DNA of 64,000 nt from Streptomyces polyasparticus. Lineage in GTDB: Bacteria > Actinomycetota > Actinomycetes > Streptomycetales > Streptomycetaceae. The notes below the pieces were generated by a model, which had not been told where the DNA came from, did not search any database, and was given only the letters and a program-made list of their open reading frames with translations. Below, one piece after another: positions 1 to 7,355 of the stretch; within the stretch, counting starts at the first letter, position 1; each line of letters starts with the position of its first letter. The DNA lies in contig NZ_JACTVJ010000004.1 of NCBI RefSeq assembly GCF_014493765.1, forward strand, positions 744,001 through 808,000, in the 5' to 3' direction. Both the position numbers and the translations under genes were made by a program.

Positions 1-683
1 TCGCCCGCCACGCGGGCGCACTCGTCCGTCAGGGTCTCCAGCAAAGTGAGGGGATCCGGGAGCGGATGCTCCAGGCCACGGACCCAGACCACCGCGAGGT
101 CACCCGGCAACCGCGCCGGCGGCACCAGCACGTACGAGCCACGACAGTGCCACCGCAGCCCCGGATGCTCATCCATCGTCTCCGGATGACAGTCCAGCTC
201 GCACGGCCACCACTCGTCCTCGTCCTCCGGCGTCCCCCGCGTAGCCGTGAAGAAGAGCATCCGGCCGTCGCCGGACTCGGCCACGGGACCGACGGACACA
301 CCCGCGTCGAGGAGCCGGCCGAGCGCCGCGCGTCCGGCGTCGAGCGGGACGTCGAGCACGTCGTGGACCATGCCGGTCGCGGTGATGAAGTTGGCCTCCG
401 GCTGATGCCGGGCCCAGCGCTCGATCTGTGACCTGTCCGTCGTGGACTGGGTCTGCCAGGCGAAGGAGACCGGGTGCCGCGCGGGTGTGGGACACCCGAT
501 GCGGTCGCAGGAACAGCGGTAGCCGGCGGGGTGCGCGGCGGGCGCGAGCGGCAGTCCCGCCGCTGCGGCGGCGACGAGCAGGGCTTCGCGGCCGCCGTCA
601 CCCGTGTCCTTGGGGCGTCGCGTGCGCAGCCACTGGGAGAACCTGCTCTGTCCGCCGGAACGGCGGCCGAACTCCTCGCCCAT
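1..683 (-). CDS. Bifunctional DNA primase/polymerase-like protein (partial, 3' end outside window)
   Basis: The frame is open from ATG 683 to the left edge, giving 227 visible codons and no stop. The ATG has AGGGGA a few bases upstream. The protein matches the Streptomyces family annotated as bifunctional DNA primase/polymerase (Prim-Pol, archaeo-eukaryotic primase fold). A Cys-rich stretch near residues 57-64 is followed by ARHPV, and around residue 107 comes HDVLDVPLDAG, where active members carry the metal-binding Asp pair. Here the second Asp position reads as Pro-Leu, so catalysis is doubtful. The family is usually chromosomal, of unknown role, and not plasmid-linked. It is transcribed divergently from the glycerophosphodiesterase, 161 bp away. 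Family assignment is fairly sure; activity is not. Confidence 0.72.
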   Translation of the reverse strand, partial: MGEEFGRRSGGQSRFSQWLRTRRPKDTGDGGREALLVAAAAAGLPLAPAAHPAGYRCSCDRIGCPTPARHPVSFAWQTQSTTDRSQIERWARHQPEANFITATGMVHDVLDVPLDAGRAALGRLLDAGVSVGPVAESGDGRMLFFTATRGTPEDEDEWWPCELDCHPETMDEHPGLRWHCRGSYVLVPPARLPGDLAVVWVRGLEHPLPDPLTLLETLTDECARVAG

Positions 684-844
684 CTATCCCCTATCCTCCG
701 CATTGCCCTCACCCCGTGGCGTCCATGGTGCCACCATCCTGACCCTCGGGTGGCCGCACCCCCGCATCCGGGGCCTCGCAGGCCAGAGCGCCGGCCGGGT
801 GTCGATGCCGGGCAAGTCAGGATTTATGGCCCTACCGTGTCGGC

Positions 845-1717
845 ATGGTCACCCACGCCGCACCGGTCACGCTCACCGCCGTCACCGCACTCGTCGTCAC
901 GGGCCTGACCCCGGCCCCGGCCCCCGCGGCCGACCGCGCCGGCCGCCCCCCGATGACCGTCGACGCCCTGCCCCCCGTCGTCTACACGGCGCATCGCGGA
1001 GGCGCGCTCGAAGTGCCGGAGAACAGCATGTCGGGCCTGGTCGCCGCGTACGAACGCGGTACGGCGCAGGTGCTCGACGTGGACACCCGGATGCTGCGCG
1101 ACGGCACGCTGGTGGCGATGCACGACGCGACCTTGGACCGTACGACCGACGGGACAGGACCGGTCCGCGCATTGAGCGCGAAGGAGTGGAAGCAGGTCCG
1201 CATCCGCCCCGACTCCGCGCTGCGCACCACCTGGCGGCCCGAGCGGCCGCCGACGATCGCGGAGGTGCTGGACCGGTTCGGCGGCAGGGTCGTCCTGATG
1301 CTGGAGGCCAAGGACGCCGACAGCCTCAAGTCCCTTGCGCGCCTGGTGCATTCACGCGGCCTGTCCCGTTCGGTCTTCGTGAACTCCAACAAGCCCTCGG
1401 TGGCCGAGCGCGCCCACCGCCTCGGGCTGGTCTCCCAGCTGTGGCGCTCGGCGAAGCAGATGCGCACGGACCGCTTCGAGCGCTTCACGCCGTACGTGGA
1501 CGTCCTGGACGTGGACTACCGGGCACGCGACGAGGACCTGCGGCGCGCGGTGGGCTCGGGCATCCCGCGGGTCTGGGCGCACACGGTGAACACCCCGTAC
1601 CAGCGCGACCGCGTCCTGCGGCTGGGCTGCAACGGGGTGATCACGGATGCGCCGGGCCTGCTGTCCCGTACGCCTGTGAAAGGCCTGGTCCGGGCCCAGC
1701 CACCCACCGAGGGCTAG
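845..1717 (+). CDS. Secreted glycerophosphodiester phosphodiesterase
   Basis: This 290-residue protein should hydrolyse glycerophosphodiesters to glycerol-3-phosphate and an alcohol outside the cell. Residues 1-29 form a Sec-type signal ending in an Ala-Pro-rich AxA-like site. The GDPD (PI-PLC-like TIM barrel) signature follows: AHRGG at 49-53, PENS at 58-61, and MHDATLDRT at 92-100 with the second catalytic His. The usual metal-binding E-x-D is D-V-D at 78-80, a mild substitution. The C-terminal half keeps the expected EAKD and WAHTVN segments. The ATG at 845 was chosen because it gives a complete signal peptide; the ribosome site is weak. It converges on the TetR gene 22 bp downstream. Such enzymes often serve phosphate scavenging, but no PHO box was found here. 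Confidence 0.9.
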   Translation: MVTHAAPVTLTAVTALVVTGLTPAPAPAADRAGRPPMTVDALPPVVYTAHRGGALEVPENSMSGLVAAYERGTAQVLDVDTRMLRDGTLVAMHDATLDRTTDGTGPVRALSAKEWKQVRIRPDSALRTTWRPERPPTIAEVLDRFGGRVVLMLEAKDADSLKSLARLVHSRGLSRSVFVNSNKPSVAERAHRLGLVSQLWRSAKQMRTDRFERFTPYVDVLDVDYRARDEDLRRAVGSGIPRVWAHTVNTPYQRDRVLRLGCNGVITDAPGLLSRTPVKGLVRAQPPTEG

Positions 1718-1739
1718 GCCTCACCCGCAAGGAAAGACC

Positions 1740-2390
1740 TCAGCGCGGCGTGAGTCCCCGCAGGGCGTAGTCCACGACCGTGTCCGTGTACGCGTGGCTC
1801 AGCGGGCCCGTGCTCTGCAGCCAGCGCTGCGCGAGCGGGGCCACGAACAGCTCCATCGCGATCCGCGGGTCCAGGTCGGCGCGGATCTCGCCCGCCTTCT
1901 GGGCGGATTCGATCCGGGCCACATAGAGCTGGAGACCCGGTTCGAGCAGCTTCTCGACGAACTTCTCGCCGAGCTCCCGGTTCACGACGCCTTCGGCGGC
2001 CAGGGCGCGATACGGGGCGTCGTACTTGGGATCGAGGAGTTCATCGACGGTGTGCCGCAGGACGAGCTTGAGGTCGGCGGCGACATCGCCCGTGTCGGGC
2101 AGCGCCGCATAGGCCCCCGTCTCCTCGCCCGCCGCCTCGGCGGCCTGCTCCCCCAGGTCGACGAAGGCCTCGAGGAGCACCTCGGCCTTGGAGGACCACC
2201 AGCGGTAGATCGTCTGCTTGCCGACGCCCGCACGGGCGGCGATCCCCTCGATGGTGACCTTGCCGTATCCCACCTCACTGACCAGCGACAGGGCGGCGTC
2301 GTAGATGGCGCGGCGCGAACGTTCGCTGCGGCGCTTGGCGTCGGGGGCCGCCTTGGAGGCGGGGGCTTCGGCAGGAGGTTTGGTGGCCAT
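1740..2390 (-). CDS. TetR/AcrR family transcriptional regulator
   Basis: A 216-residue repressor. The N-terminal helix-turn-helix lies at about residues 25-70 (RRAIYDAALSLV, then GVGKQTIYRWWSSKAEVL), preceded by a basic Ala-Lys-rich tail. The rest is an all-helical ligand domain resembling TetR_C_16-type regulators (APLAQRW near the end). The ATG at 2390 was chosen because upstream in-frame codons are untypical. The 5' flank carries several palindromes (2417-2500), probably its own operator. The divergent neighbour is the small DUF6243 gene, so it may control that gene as well as itself. Ligand unknown. Confidence 0.88.
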   Translation of the reverse strand: MATKPPAEAPASKAAPDAKRRSERSRRAIYDAALSLVSEVGYGKVTIEGIAARAGVGKQTIYRWWSSKAEVLLEAFVDLGEQAAEAAGEETGAYAALPDTGDVAADLKLVLRHTVDELLDPKYDAPYRALAAEGVVNRELGEKFVEKLLEPGLQLYVARIESAQKAGEIRADLDPRIAMELFVAPLAQRWLQSTGPLSHAYTDTVVDYALRGLTPR

Positions 2391-2416
2391 GCGTCGAATG
2401 TAGCAGCGAAGTGAGC

Positions 2417-2500
2417 CGATACGTATCGTCTCGTTAGAGCTTGACAAGACGCTCCGTCTCGTCAATAGTCGAGTCATCGCCCGGCGAGACGGACCGTCTC
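2417..2500. promoter_or_regulatory. Palindromic operator region between TetR and DUF6243 genes
   Basis: Two exact palindromes are visible: CGATACGTATCG (2417-2428), and GAGACGGACCGTCTC (2486-2500; 7-bp arms, one central base). Partial copies of the CGTCTCGTC half-site lie between them (2425-2432, 2455-2463). The tract separates the divergent TetR (start 2390) and DUF6243 (start 2537) genes, which is the usual place for autoregulatory TetR sites. Binding is inferred. Confidence 0.6.
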
Positions 2501-2536
2501 GCGAAGGGTGTCGGTACACACCACACGGAGGTCGGT

Positions 2537-2713
2537 ATGCCCCGCAGCGGCAACATGCTCGGCGTAGGCGGAACGCGCAGCAATCTCTCCCGCAAGGCAC
2601 TGCGCGGAGGGGGCAAGGGCGGCCGGATAGGCGGCGGCCTCTCCCCGCAGGAGCAGAAGCGCGAACTGCTGCGCAGGCTCAAGGAAGGACGCGGTCCGGT
2701 GAACGAAGGGTGA
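2537..2713 (+). CDS. DUF6243 family small basic protein
   Basis: A 58-residue basic protein of unknown function. GGAGG at 2527-2531 sits 5 nt before ATG 2537 and fixes this start, although the frame stays open for about 100 bp upstream. It has the DUF6243 layout: an N-terminal NMLGVGGTR block, NLSRKALRGGG, a glycine-rich stretch, and a C-terminal Lys/Arg/Glu helix (QEQKRELLRRLKE). No signal peptide or membrane segment is seen. The family is common in Streptomyces as short single-domain proteins. It may be controlled by the divergent TetR through the palindromes in its 5' region. Confidence 0.8.
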   Translation: MPRSGNMLGVGGTRSNLSRKALRGGGKGGRIGGGLSPQEQKRELLRRLKEGRGPVNEG

Positions 2714-2748
2714 GCGGCGCAAAACAACCCGTTCGCCACCGCGCCAAA

Positions 2749-2813
2749 GGGCTCCTCTCGTCGGACCATGGGCATCACCGTTGCCCATTGGCCCCGCCGA
2801 TGTAGAGGAGCCC
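2749..2813 (+). promoter_or_regulatory. Leader hairpin that encloses the ribosome site of the DDAH gene
   Basis: GGGCTCCTCT (2749-2758) pairs perfectly with AGAGGAGCCC (2804-2813). Nested inside, ATGGGCA (2768-2774) pairs with TGCCCAT (2782-2788), and a TCGG/CCGA match lies between. The GAGGAG ribosome site of the next gene (2805-2810) is in the 3' arm, just before TTG 2817. In RNA form the fold would hide the ribosome site. It could be a translational switch or a leftover terminator-like fold; there is no T run. Confidence 0.55.
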
Positions 2814-2816
2814 TCT

Positions 2817-3641
2817 TTGCGTCCTGTGCCTCGCAGCGCCCGACCCCGGCGCTATCTGATGTGCCCACCCGAGCACTTCAAGGTCACGTACTCCATCAAC
2901 CCCTGGATGGATCCCGGCAAGCCCGTCGACGTCCCGCTCGCGCTCACCCAGTGGGAGACGCTGCGGGACCGCTATCGCGCCCTCGGCCACACCGTCGACG
3001 AACTCGTCCCGCACGCCGGTCTGCCCGACATGGTGTTCTCGGCGAACGGCGCGACCGTGATCGACGGCCGCGTGCTCGGCGCCCGGTTCGCGCACGCCGA
3101 GCGTGCGGAGGAGGCGGCCGAGCATCTCGCGTGGTTCCGTGGCCAGGGGTTCGCCGAGGTGGCCGAGCCCGTGCACATCAACGAGGGCGAGGGCGACTTC
3201 GCCGTCACCTCCTCCTGGATCCTGGCCGGCCGCGGCTTCCGCGCCAGCCCGCTCTCGCACGGCGAGGCCCAGGAGTTCTTCGGCCGCCCGGTGATCGGCC
3301 TCGATCTGGTCGACCCGCGCTACTACCACCTCGACACCGCGCTCGCGGTGCTCGACGACGAGGCCGACGACGTCATGTACTTCCCCGGCGCCTTCTCACC
3401 GGGGAGCCAGGCGGTCCTGCGCCGGCTCTTCCCCGACGCCCTGATCGCGAGCGAGGCCGACGCGGCCGCGCTCGGCATGAACGCCGTCTCGGACGGACTC
3501 CATGTGCTGCTTCCGCAGGGCGCGGTGGGCCTGTTCGAGCCGCTGCGCGAGCGCGGCTACGAGCCGGTCGGGGTGGATCTGGGCGAGCTGCTCAAGGGCG
3601 GCGGCAGCGTGAAGTGCTGCACGCAGGAGCTGCGTTCCTGA
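2817..3641 (+). CDS. Dimethylarginine dimethylaminohydrolase family protein (DDAH/arginine deiminase-like)
   Basis: A guanidine-modifying enzyme of the pentein fold, expected to convert N-omega-methylated arginines to citrulline plus methylamines in the cytoplasm. The family core begins RRYLMCPPEHF and continues with INPWM. Substrate-pocket LPDMVFSANG, the catalytic His region (YYHLDTAL) and the nucleophilic Cys near the C-terminus (VKCCTQEL) are all present. TTG 2817 is chosen because GAGGAG lies 6 nt upstream; this gives 274 residues. GTG 2826 and an upstream in-frame start at 2781 are alternatives. Related proteins are sometimes annotated as N(G),N(G)-dimethylarginine hydrolase or amidinotransferase. 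The gene abuts the convergent Rsm22 gene with only 6 bp between. Confidence 0.86.
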   Translation: MRPVPRSARPRRYLMCPPEHFKVTYSINPWMDPGKPVDVPLALTQWETLRDRYRALGHTVDELVPHAGLPDMVFSANGATVIDGRVLGARFAHAERAEEAAEHLAWFRGQGFAEVAEPVHINEGEGDFAVTSSWILAGRGFRASPLSHGEAQEFFGRPVIGLDLVDPRYYHLDTALAVLDDEADDVMYFPGAFSPGSQAVLRRLFPDALIASEADAAALGMNAVSDGLHVLLPQGAVGLFEPLRERGYEPVGVDLGELLKGGGSVKCCTQELRS

Positions 3642-3647
3642 CGGGCC

Positions 3648-4640
3648 CTACGCGGTGTGGGGCGGCCAGGCGTCGCCCCACTCCGCATCGCGGGCCTCCT
3701 TGTAGAGGGCCCCGTGCCGCTTGGTGACCGTCTGCCGGGCAAGACTCTCGTCCGCCCCGCACAGGTCGAGCAGCACCTGCCCCTTGCGGATCTGCGGCTT
3801 GCGCACGACTCGGGCGGGGGCCGGCGTGACGGGGAAGCGCACCGCGGCCACGTAACTGAACTTCTCGTCCTCGTACGCGAGCGAGCCGCCCTTGACCTGC
3901 CGGTGCAGCGAGGAGCGGCTGACGCGCGCCGAGAAGTGGCACCAGTCGCGGCCCGGCTCGATGGGGCAGGCGGAGCTGTGCGGGCAGGGGGCGGCGATCC
4001 CGTAGCCGGCCGCGATCAGGGCGTCGCGGGCTTCGATGATCCGGGTGTAGCCGTCGGGGGTGCCGGGCTCGATGACGACCACGGCCTGCGCGGCGCGGGC
4101 GGCCGCGGCGACGACCGCCGTACGGTCATCGGCCGTGAGTTCGCCGAGTACGTACGAGATCGTCACGAGGTCCGTCTCGTCGAGTGCGAGCGCCTGGCCG
4201 ATCCGGGCCTTGCGCCAGTCCGTGCCGCTCAACAGGGGGTTGGCGCCCGCGAGTTCACGGCCCAGGGCGAGGGCAGGATCGGCCCAGTCGAGCACGGTGA
4301 CCGGCCGCTGCTCGGGCCAGGTGGCGCTCACCGCCCACGTGGCCGCGCCGGTGCCGCCGCCGATGTCGGTGTGGCGCCCCGGCGCCCAGTCAGGGGCCGC
4401 GTCGGCGAGGGCGCCGAGTGCGCTCCGTACCGCCTCGAAGGTGGCGGGCATCCGGTACGCGGCGTACGCGGCGACGTCCGAGCGGTCGCGCAGGATGGGC
4501 GCGTCGGTGGGGGTGCGGCCGCGGTAGTTGGCGATCAGGCGGTCGACGGCCTGGGTGGCCTGCTTGTGCGGGAGACCGGCGAGGAGCTCTGCGAGGGCGG
4601 TGCGCAGGGTTTCGGCGGGCGTCTGGGGGGCGGCGTTCAC
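3648..4640 (-). CDS. Rsm22-like small ribosomal subunit methyltransferase
   Basis: A 330-residue cytoplasmic protein of the Rsm22 (mitochondrial METTL17) family, SAM-dependent-methyltransferase-like proteins linked to small ribosomal subunit assembly. The SAM-binding loop DIGGGTG is at 92-98, with the acidic TVLDWAD strand after it. The C-terminal third carries a Cys cluster (APCPHSSACPI followed by DWCHF) typical of the Fe-S-binding site described in this family. The start is GTG 4640. It stands alone, divergent from the membrane-anchored beta-propeller gene. The actual methyl target is not known for bacterial members. Confidence 0.85.
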   Translation of the reverse strand: MNAAPQTPAETLRTALAELLAGLPHKQATQAVDRLIANYRGRTPTDAPILRDRSDVAAYAAYRMPATFEAVRSALGALADAAPDWAPGRHTDIGGGTGAATWAVSATWPEQRPVTVLDWADPALALGRELAGANPLLSGTDWRKARIGQALALDETDLVTISYVLGELTADDRTAVVAAAARAAQAVVVIEPGTPDGYTRIIEARDALIAAGYGIAAPCPHSSACPIEPGRDWCHFSARVSRSSLHRQVKGGSLAYEDEKFSYVAAVRFPVTPAPARVVRKPQIRKGQVLLDLCGADESLARQTVTKRHGALYKEARDAEWGDAWPPHTA

Positions 4641-4717
4641 GTCCGGATTGTAGGCGGGGCGGGCCGGATCACCCCAAACGCCACAGAGGCCTAATAGAAC
4701 CTCAGTACGCTGCCCTG

Positions 4718-6028
4718 GTGGGCGACAAGATCGTACGGACCGGGCTTGTCATCGGCGTCGTGGTGCTGGCGCTGTTGCTGCTGCTTGCCATGTGCGGCGG
4801 GAAGCAGGAGGACGGGAGCAAGGGGGGTGAGCCGCCCAAGAAGCCGGCCGGGCAAAGCCGGCTGACCCAGCTGGACGTTCCCGCCGCGTACGACTCCCGC
4901 AGGGGCTGGGAGGTGTCCGGGGTCTCCGAGGAGTACGCGCTCGCGCCCGGCGCGAAGCTGCTCGCGTATCTGCAGCGCGCCGACGGCGGGCGCTTCCGGC
5001 TGCGGGCCATGGACGCGCGGACCGGCAGAACGGCCTGGACGAGCGAGGCCTGGCGCCCGCTGGCCGACGAACCCGGCGCCGTGCCGCGGCTCGCCGTCGT
5101 CGCCAAGGACGGCCGCGAGTACTTCGCCACCTGGTCGTACGGGAAGCTCGGCGACGATCCGCTCAGCGGGGCGGACCGGGTGCTCTCCTTCGACCTGTAC
5201 GACGCGGTCGCCGGCACCCGGCAGCGCGTCGAGCTGCCCTGGCCCACGACTCCTTCGGTGAGCGCGTCGGGGCCTGGGCTCGTGGTCGGGGTGGGCACGG
5301 ACTCGGCCGCGGTCGTGGATCCGGTCACCGGGCGCACGACCACGTACAAGGCGGGTGATCTGAAGTACCCGGCGGGCTGCAAGGGTTGCCGCCGTCTGAC
5401 CGAGGTCATGGGCGTCACCGGCAAGGGGCCGCTGGTCAGCGGGGACGGCGAGTTCTGGGTGCGCGGGGCCTGGCACGGACGCAAGGTCGCACCCAAGGGG
5501 GGCGTGAACGGGGTCGCCGTGTCCGTGTCCGGCGGCCAGGTGCTCGCGCGGTGGGACCGGAAGCCCGACAAGAAGCAGCCGGGAGAGCGGGAGATCTGGG
5601 CCGTGCACGACGGCGCGACTGGCAAGGTGACCGCCTCGGCCGAGTGCGCCAAACCGGCGCTGCGGCCCGGGCGTTACCCCGCAGCGGCCGCCTCCCCCGA
5701 CGGCCGCTATCTCATCGCCGGCCATCTCGCCTTCGATCTCCAGGAAGGCACCGGACACTGCTTCGCGTCCGAGGGCGGCACCAAGCCGCTGACGCTCGCG
5801 ACGGTCACGGACGCCGGGCTCGTGTACGGCGCGACCGGTGCGCGGTCGGCCGACGACGCGTGGGACGGGGGCGGCACTCCGGTGTCGGTGCGGATCGCCG
5901 TGCCCGAACCGGAGGCGTTCTCCGGGTCGTCGCGGCTTCCGGTGCACGACCTCGGCGGGGTCGGCATCTTCCGCTGGACCGACAGCAGGGACGTACGGCA
6001 TCTGCTCGGGTACGTGAAGAAGGGCTGA
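4718..6028 (+). CDS. Membrane-anchored PQQ-like beta-propeller protein
   Basis: A 436-residue protein with one N-terminal membrane segment (about residues 6-24, mostly Val/Leu), then a charged Lys/Gly/Pro linker and an extracytoplasmic domain. The domain has repeated motifs such as MDARTGRTAW and VHDGATGKVTA, as in PQQ-like or WD40-like propellers. A Cys follows the hydrophobic stretch (LLAMCGG), but Met precedes it, so this is a poor lipobox and an uncleaved anchor is more likely. The GTG at 4718 puts the membrane segment at the N-terminus. Function unknown; it may be a sensor or envelope scaffold. The stop region is tandemly duplicated (6007-6055). Confidence 0.75.
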   Translation: MGDKIVRTGLVIGVVVLALLLLLAMCGGKQEDGSKGGEPPKKPAGQSRLTQLDVPAAYDSRRGWEVSGVSEEYALAPGAKLLAYLQRADGGRFRLRAMDARTGRTAWTSEAWRPLADEPGAVPRLAVVAKDGREYFATWSYGKLGDDPLSGADRVLSFDLYDAVAGTRQRVELPWPTTPSVSASGPGLVVGVGTDSAAVVDPVTGRTTTYKAGDLKYPAGCKGCRRLTEVMGVTGKGPLVSGDGEFWVRGAWHGRKVAPKGGVNGVAVSVSGGQVLARWDRKPDKKQPGEREIWAVHDGATGKVTASAECAKPALRPGRYPAAAASPDGRYLIAGHLAFDLQEGTGHCFASEGGTKPLTLATVTDAGLVYGATGARSADDAWDGGGTPVSVRIAVPEPEAFSGSSRLPVHDLGGVGIFRWTDSRDVRHLLGYVKKG

Positions 6029-6055
6029 CCTCGCGGGTACGTGAAGAAGGGCTGA
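6007..6055 (+). repeat. 27-bp tandem duplication across a stop codon
   Basis: A 22-base block that holds the last codons and TGA of the beta-propeller gene (6007-6028) is repeated exactly 27 bp later (6034-6055). The copy lies just past the stop and is in frame, giving a second TGA. The period is a multiple of three. Confidence 0.85.
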
Positions 6056-6068
6056 ACTCCCGCGCCCC

Positions 6069-7052
6069 TCAGCGCACCGCACGCGCCAGCCGGGTGCCCG
6101 CCGCCGCCCGTGGCGCGCTGGAGGGTTTGCCGGGACGCCGCGGATGCACCGTGTTGGCGAGCAGCACCACGAACGTGTCCGTGGCCGGGTCGATCACCAG
6201 GGACGTTCCCGTGAACCCGGTGTGCCCGGCCGCGCCGCGGCCCGCCAACTCGCCCATGAACCACGGCTCGTCGAGCCGGAAGCCGAGCCCCGGCGGCGAG
6301 AGCATCAGGTCCACGTAGTCGGGGCCGAGTATCCGCGCGGTCCCGTATCCCCCGCCGCCGAGCAGCGCGCGGCAGAACACCGCGAGATCGCCGGCCGTCG
6401 CGAACAGGCCCGCGTGCCCGGCCACCCCGCCGAGCGCGAAGGCGTTCTCGTCGTGCACGGTGCCGCGCACCATGCCCCGGTCGGCCTTGGCCCAGGGCTT
6501 GCGCTGGTCCTCGGTCGCGGCGGCGAAGGCGCACGGACCGAAACCGGTCTGGGACATGCCGAGCGGGCGGGTGATGCCGTCGCGGATCAGGCGGTCGAGG
6601 CGTTCGCCCGTGACGCGCTCCAGGAGGTGCTGCACGAGCAGCATGTTGAGATCCGAGTAGAGATACTCCCCGGCGGGCGCGCTCGGCTCCTCCGCGCGGA
6701 GCATGGCCAGGCGCTCGGTGTCCGACTGGCAGTCGTACAGCGGGAGTTCGGGCCGCAGCCCCGAGGTGTGCGTGAGGAGCTGCCGTACGGTGATGCCGTG
6801 GTCGGCCGCCGCGGTGAACTCCGGCAGGTAGGAGCCGACCTTCGCGTCGAGCCCGAGGCGGCCGCGCTCCATCTGCTGCACCGCCGCCACGGTCGTGAAC
6901 AGCTTGGTGAGCGAGGCCAGGTCGAAGGGTGTCCCGGTGTGCATGGGCACTTTGCGGTACGCGGGCAGTTCGTCGCCGTACGCGCGGTGCGCGACCGCCC
7001 AGCCGAAGGCCTCCTCGACCACGAGCACCGGCCCGCGGCCCACGGCGAGCAC
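6069..7052 (-). CDS. Serine hydrolase, beta-lactamase class C / penicillin-binding-protein-like
   Basis: From GTG 7052 the product has 327 residues. It carries the SxxK nucleophile motif SLTK at 47-50, the YSDLN motif at 132-136 in the YxN position, and a C-terminal HTGFTG in place of KTG. These define the CubicO/EstB/DD-peptidase-like superfamily, acting on esters, amides or D-amino-acid peptides. No signal peptide is visible. In-frame sequence upstream to about 7154 reads RLRPGTAERAGLDPAEIERL, which looks like the normal N-terminus of this family, yet no ATG, GTG or TTG opens it. The real start is therefore uncertain: a CTG codon (7169 or 7154) or a frameshift are possible. Convergent with the beta-propeller gene. 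Confidence 0.8.
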   Translation of the reverse strand: MLAVGRGPVLVVEEAFGWAVAHRAYGDELPAYRKVPMHTGTPFDLASLTKLFTTVAAVQQMERGRLGLDAKVGSYLPEFTAAADHGITVRQLLTHTSGLRPELPLYDCQSDTERLAMLRAEEPSAPAGEYLYSDLNMLLVQHLLERVTGERLDRLIRDGITRPLGMSQTGFGPCAFAAATEDQRKPWAKADRGMVRGTVHDENAFALGGVAGHAGLFATAGDLAVFCRALLGGGGYGTARILGPDYVDLMLSPPGLGFRLDEPWFMGELAGRGAAGHTGFTGTSLVIDPATDTFVVLLANTVHPRRPGKPSSAPRAAAGTRLARAVR

Positions 7053-7355
7053 GGCGCCCGCGCACCATGTACCGGGCAGCGCGGCGACTTCGGCGACGAG
7101 GCGCTCGATCTCGGCGGGGTCGAGACCGGCCCGCTCGGCGGTGCCGGGGCGCAGACGTGGTGCTCGCAGCGCTCTGCCCCTTCCTCGACCGGTACGGCTC
7201 CCGTGCCGCCCCCTCGGCGACTGCGGGTATGGAGAAACCGTGTCATGAAACAGGCGTTCGGCACCAGTCGGCCCCGGGACCGAACCGTCGCGGCTCCGTG
7301 GACCGAAGCGTCGCGGCCCCGGACGGCAGACACTGTCCGGGGCCGCGAGGGTTCA
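7053..7355. other. Gap between serine hydrolase and phoD
   Basis: The part nearest the hydrolase (7053 to about 7170) appears to encode its missing N-terminus on the minus strand. The rest holds the 3' flank of phoD, where a short stem GTCCGGGGCCG with partial complements occurs around 7285-7345, possibly a terminator. No separate gene is seen. Confidence 0.5.

Noticed and set aside
4770-4800. Lipobox in the beta-propeller protein
   Set aside because: Met directly precedes the Cys (LAMC), which lipoprotein signal peptidase sites do not tolerate well.
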